Of a stretch of 7,485 bases of DNA, positions 5,693 to 7,485 are shown in pieces. Source of the stretch: Sulfurovum sp. (lineage in GTDB: Bacteria; Campylobacterota; Campylobacteria; Campylobacterales; Sulfurovaceae); the NCBI GenBank assembly GCA_015490315.1, contig WFYB01000148.1:1-7485 (forward strand), in the 5' to 3' direction. A model generated the notes under the pieces. The model searched no databases. It was not told where the DNA came from and saw nothing but the letters and a program-made list of their open reading frames with translations. Position 1 is the stretch's first letter, and every line of letters begins with the position of its first letter. Position numbers and translations under genes: made by a program.

Positions 5693-6706
5693 TTAGAGCT
5701 GCATGCCGTTTTGGCGTTTTTTGGTGCTGACAAGGTCGATATTTTCGGGAGTTGTAAAAGCTTTTTTCTCATAGGCATCGAGGGCATATCTACCGATCAT
5801 GGCAGCATTGTCAGAGCAGTATTGCAGAGGGGCTGTGTGCATGGTTTTGCCAAACTCATTACAGAGCTCTTCGTAGGCATTTCTGAGGTAGATATTGGCC
5901 GAGGCACCGCCAACGATCGCAAAGTCTTTGATGGGTTCGGATTTGAAGATTTTTTTACTCTTTTGAAGCAGATGCAGTTTGACCGCTTTTTGGAATGAGG
6001 CGGCAAGGTCACACTTGTCCTGATGGCTCATTGCCTCTGCACCGCCAAGCTTCTCAACGACAAGTCTGACGGCATTTTTCAGTCCGGAGAGGGAGAAGGC
6101 GATCAGTTTGGAGTTGCGAAGCGGTACAGGGAGGTCGAAACGGTTCTCGTCCCCCTCTTTTGCAAGCTGTTCGATGATGGGACCGCCGGGGTAGCCAAGT
6201 CCCATCATTTTGGCAGTCTTATCAAAGCTTTCTCCCACGCTGTCATCCATGCTGGTTGCCAGTATCTCCATCTTCTCAAAACTCTCGACACGCAGTACCA
6301 TCGTATGTCCGCCGGAGATCAGCAGTACCAGCAGCGGAAAACGGGTCGGTTTCTCGATAAAGAGTGAGTAGATGTGCCCTTTGAGATGGTGTACGGGGAT
6401 GAGCGGAATATGAAGCAGTGATGCCAGCGTTTTTGCCATAGCGATCCCCTCAAGGAGGGTTACTCCCAGCCCCGGCTGATTGGTGACGGCAACGGCTTTG
6501 AGTCGGTCAAAGTAGGGTTTGGTCTCTTCAAGGATATTGGGCAGTGCCACGGCATGCAGACGAGATGCCAGTTCGGGCACCACACCCCCATAGCAGGCGT
6601 GCTCGGTTTCCTGGGAGATTTTTTTGTGGTAGAGTACCTTGCGGGTATCGATCTCGGTGATAGCGATGGAGCTGTCGTCGCAGGAGCTCTCTATGCTGAG
6701 GATCAT
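5693..6706 (-). CDS. tsaD: tRNA N6-adenosine threonylcarbamoyltransferase
   Basis: TsaD (formerly Gcp/YgjD) moves the threonylcarbamoyl group from TC-AMP to A37 of ANN-decoding tRNAs, making t6A, in a complex with TsaB and TsaE. The 337-residue length is normal. The ASKHA-fold motifs are in order: SIESSCDDSS (4-13), metal-binding H107 and H111 in HHLKGH, the LISGGHT phosphate loop (129-135), DDSVGESFDK (154-163), GYPGGP (171-176), FSLSGLKNA (204-212), GGASAN (266-271) and the metal ligand D299 in CSDNAAMIG. All key residues are present, so it should be active. The start has AGGGAG six bases upstream, but that site is inside a 10-bp hairpin ending on the A of the ATG (see the regulatory entry). 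It lies 115 bp after the hydrolase gene and ahead of gyrB. Confidence 0.96.
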   Translation of the reverse strand: MILSIESSCDDSSIAITEIDTRKVLYHKKISQETEHACYGGVVPELASRLHAVALPNILEETKPYFDRLKAVAVTNQPGLGVTLLEGIAMAKTLASLLHIPLIPVHHLKGHIYSLFIEKPTRFPLLVLLISGGHTMVLRVESFEKMEILATSMDDSVGESFDKTAKMMGLGYPGGPIIEQLAKEGDENRFDLPVPLRNSKLIAFSLSGLKNAVRLVVEKLGGAEAMSHQDKCDLAASFQKAVKLHLLQKSKKIFKSEPIKDFAIVGGASANIYLRNAYEELCNEFGKTMHTAPLQYCSDNAAMIGRYALDAYEKKAFTTPENIDLVSTKKRQNGMQL

Positions 6707-6730
6707 GAAAATCTCCCTGAGAGATTTTCA
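6706..6730 (-). promoter_or_regulatory. tsaD: Start-codon hairpin of tsaD
   Basis: In the transcript TGAAAATCTC (6730-6721) pairs perfectly over 10 bp with GAGATTTTCA (6715-6706), with a 5-nt loop. The stem's last base is the A of the tsaD ATG. The Shine-Dalgarno sequence AGGGAG lies half in the loop and half in the stem. Such a fold would limit ribosome access and suits a thermometer-like or otherwise conditional switch. As DNA it is also a dyad centred on 6718 with 11 of 12 pairs, so a protein operator is the alternative. Confidence 0.65.
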
Positions 6731-6762
6731 AATGAAGAATGAGGAATGAGGAATGAGGAATG
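6731..6762. repeat. Heptanucleotide tandem repeat, copy 1
   Basis: On the plus strand there are four units of AATGAGG (the first reads AATGAAG) followed by AATG. The transcribed strand reads CATTCCT over and over. The unit length is not a multiple of three and no start codon or ribosome-binding site supports translation, so it is a non-coding leader tract. Slippage could change the unit number. Confidence 0.9.
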
Positions 6763-6769
6763 TCGGTAT

Positions 6770-6786
6770 GCGTTGCCTTGCAACGC
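6770..6786 (-). promoter_or_regulatory. GC-rich hairpin of the leader element, copy 1
   Basis: GCGTTGC (6770-6776) and GCAACGC (6780-6786) form a perfect 7-bp stem with a 3-nt loop. It is present at the same place in copy 2 with a changed loop and an unchanged stem. It is not followed by a T-run, so it is not a standard terminator. Confidence 0.7.
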
Positions 6787-6821
6787 TTCTATGAATGGAT
6801 TATTTATTTTTAGGTTGCTCA

Positions 6822-7352
6822 TTATTGATTCCTTATAACAAGTTTTTCTATCGTTTCCCACTTCCCAAACCCGCTGTCAGCATTGATATGTCCGGCATTG
6901 TGCAGTATCTTTAGTGGAACATTGTAGTGTGTTGCGATCTGTTGCGCTTCTTCCACGCTGATCCACGGGTCATTGTCAGAGACAAAGATCTCTGCCTCTT
7001 TGGCATGCAGGTCTTGGGGCAGGGGACAAGGGAAAAAGCTTTTGATCGTATGTTCATCGGTATGCAAACTGGGAGGGGAGACCATAAAGAGCCTCTCTAC
7101 CGGAGCGATACCCTTTTCGCAGAGCCAAAACCAGAGGGTATTGGCAAGAGAGTGGCAGACAACGGTATCGGGACGGAAATCCTCCAAAATGGCTTTGACC
7201 TGCTTGATCCAGCGGTTTTTGGAGGGGTAGTGGGGATGCTGGATGAGCGGGAAACTGACAGTGCCGTAGTTTTTGGTTACTTCCATAGCAAGATGTGCCT
7301 GCCAGTGCGGGTAGTCGCTGCCGCCCCAACCGTGCAAGATAAGGACTTTCAT
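6822..7352 (-). CDS. RBBP9/YdeN-family alpha/beta serine hydrolase
   Basis: The 176-residue protein fits the small Ser_hydrolase (RBBP9/YdeN) family of cytosolic alpha/beta hydrolases. It opens with the oxyanion-strand motif LILHGWGGS (4-12) and W17. The nucleophile elbow is S68 in VVCHSLAN, with Cys replacing the usual Gly before the His. The acid is D128 in SDNDPW and the base is H155 in NAGHINADSGFGKW, a typical family ending. All triad positions are present and the length is normal, so it should be an active esterase-like enzyme. Substrates of this family are poorly known, so I give no specific reaction. The ATG at 7352-7350 has GGAG six bases upstream, but inside the copy 2 hairpin. Its stop codon lies in copy 1 of the leader element. 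Confidence 0.88.
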   Translation of the reverse strand: MKVLILHGWGGSDYPHWQAHLAMEVTKNYGTVSFPLIQHPHYPSKNRWIKQVKAILEDFRPDTVVCHSLANTLWFWLCEKGIAPVERLFMVSPPSLHTDEHTIKSFFPCPLPQDLHAKEAEIFVSDNDPWISVEEAQQIATHYNVPLKILHNAGHINADSGFGKWETIEKLVIRNQ

Positions 7353-7376
7353 GAGAATCTCCTGAGGAGATTCTCA
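7352..7376 (-). promoter_or_regulatory. Start-codon hairpin of the hydrolase gene
   Basis: In the transcript TGAGAATCTCC (7376-7366) pairs perfectly over 11 bp with GGAGATTCTCA (7362-7352), with a loop of only three bases. The GGAG ribosome-binding site is entirely in the stem and the last stem base is the A of the ATG. Compared with the tsaD hairpin, one pair has changed from A-T to G-C on both sides. As DNA it is a perfect 25-bp odd palindrome centred on 7364. Confidence 0.7.
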
Positions 7377-7408
7377 AATGAGGAATGAGGAATGAGGAAT
7401 GAGGAATG
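7377..7408. repeat. Heptanucleotide tandem repeat, copy 2
   Basis: Four perfect units of AATGAGG (7377-7404) are followed by AATG. The position relative to the start-codon hairpin is identical to copy 1. The CCTC on the transcribed strand could pair weakly with Shine-Dalgarno-type sequences. Confidence 0.92.
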
Positions 7409-7415
7409 TTGGTAT

Positions 7416-7432
7416 GCGTTGCGCTGCAACGC
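7416..7432 (-). promoter_or_regulatory. GC-rich hairpin of the leader element, copy 2
   Basis: GCGTTGC (7416-7422) and GCAACGC (7426-7432) form a perfect 7-bp stem with loop GCT. The stem is identical to copy 1 and only loop bases differ. Confidence 0.7.
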
Positions 7433-7436
7433 TTTT

Positions 7437-7442
7437 ATTATA
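7437..7442 (-). promoter_or_regulatory. -10 box in leader element copy 2
   Basis: A perfect TATAAT on the minus strand lies five bases upstream of the GC-rich hairpin, so a transcript would begin at about that hairpin. No clear -35 is seen 17 bases upstream, which is common for epsilonproteobacterial promoters. Copy 1 has only AT-rich sequence here. If used, it drives the hydrolase and probably tsaD. Confidence 0.45.
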
Positions 7443-7485
7443 GTTTTTCGGTTGCTCATTACTCGTTGCTCATTTAGTAATTGCA

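Larger units (their letters stand above)
6706..6824 (-). repeat. Repeated leader element, copy 1 (hydrolase-tsaD gap)
   Basis: The first 83 bases (6706-6788) align without gaps to 7352-7434 at about 73 of 83 identities. After a 9-bp length difference the match resumes with GGTTGCTCATTA (6813-6824 and 7450-7461). In gene orientation the order is: conserved TAATGAGCAACC, an AT-rich stretch, a 7-bp GC-rich hairpin, four 7-bp tandem repeats, and the start-codon hairpin. The distal end of this copy includes the stop codon of the hydrolase gene, so the element fills the whole gap. Confidence 0.85.
7352..7485 (-). repeat. Repeated leader element, copy 2 (upstream of the hydrolase)
   Basis: This copy has the same order of parts as copy 1. 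Its distal end may go past the window, because the conserved GGTTGCTCATTA (7450-7461) is followed by CGTTGCTCATTT (7464-7475), a second, near-identical unit absent from copy 1. The remaining bases to 7485 show no recognisable gene; the upstream gene, if any, is outside the window. Confidence 0.8.

Noticed and set aside
6770..6786. GC-rich hairpin as terminator of the hydrolase gene
   Set aside because: No T-run follows it on the minus strand, and it is part of a module also found upstream of the hydrolase, so it is not specific to a gene end.
6731..7408. CRISPR array suggested by short repeats
   Set aside because: The units are 7 bp, contiguous and without spacers, and no cas genes are present. 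They are simple tandem repeats.

Overview
The window looks like chromosomal DNA of a Campylobacterota (epsilonproteobacterium), most like the deep-sea or sulfur-oxidising Sulfurovum/Sulfurimonas group. This rests on the GyrB N-terminus (YGASNIKVLKGLEAVRKRPG), its short insert-free length, the unimodular QueF, the DUF2853 protein and the A-rich ribosome-binding sites. The species assignment is inference from protein character, not a database match.

Layout, left to right. Positions 1 to about 150 hold one end of an IS30-family insertion sequence: the first 16 codons of its transposase run off the left edge. It appears to have cut off the 5' end of a plus-strand gene whose remainder is open to 513. 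Every other gene is on the minus strand and so reads right to left: an RBBP9/YdeN-type serine hydrolase (7352-6822), tsaD (6706-5693), gyrB (5577-3262), a membrane protein with degenerate GGDEF and EAL domains (3262-1829), queF (1811-1434), a small helix-turn-helix regulator (1337-1080) and a DUF2853 protein (884-546). gyrB, the GGDEF-EAL gene and queF overlap or nearly touch and look like one operon. The regulator and the DUF2853 gene each have their own promoter-like signals.

The functions are mostly housekeeping: tRNA modification (TsaD makes t6A, QueF makes the queuosine precursor preQ1), DNA supercoiling (GyrB), and probable c-di-GMP-linked signalling by a catalytically dead receptor-like protein. 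The unusual content is between the genes.

Three non-coding structures stand out. (1) A leader element of at least 110 bp occurs twice, just upstream of tsaD and of the hydrolase. Each copy has a perfect hairpin ending on the A of the start codon and burying the Shine-Dalgarno sequence, four 7-bp tandem repeats, and a second GC-rich hairpin. The start-codon hairpins differ between copies by a compensatory base-pair change. (2) A 160-bp near-palindrome (947-1106, two 66-bp arms) sits between the regulator and the DUF2853 gene and supplies the last eight codons and stop of the regulator. (3) A 13-bp perfect inverted repeat surrounds the start codon of the regulator and overlaps a -10 element, which suggests autoregulation.
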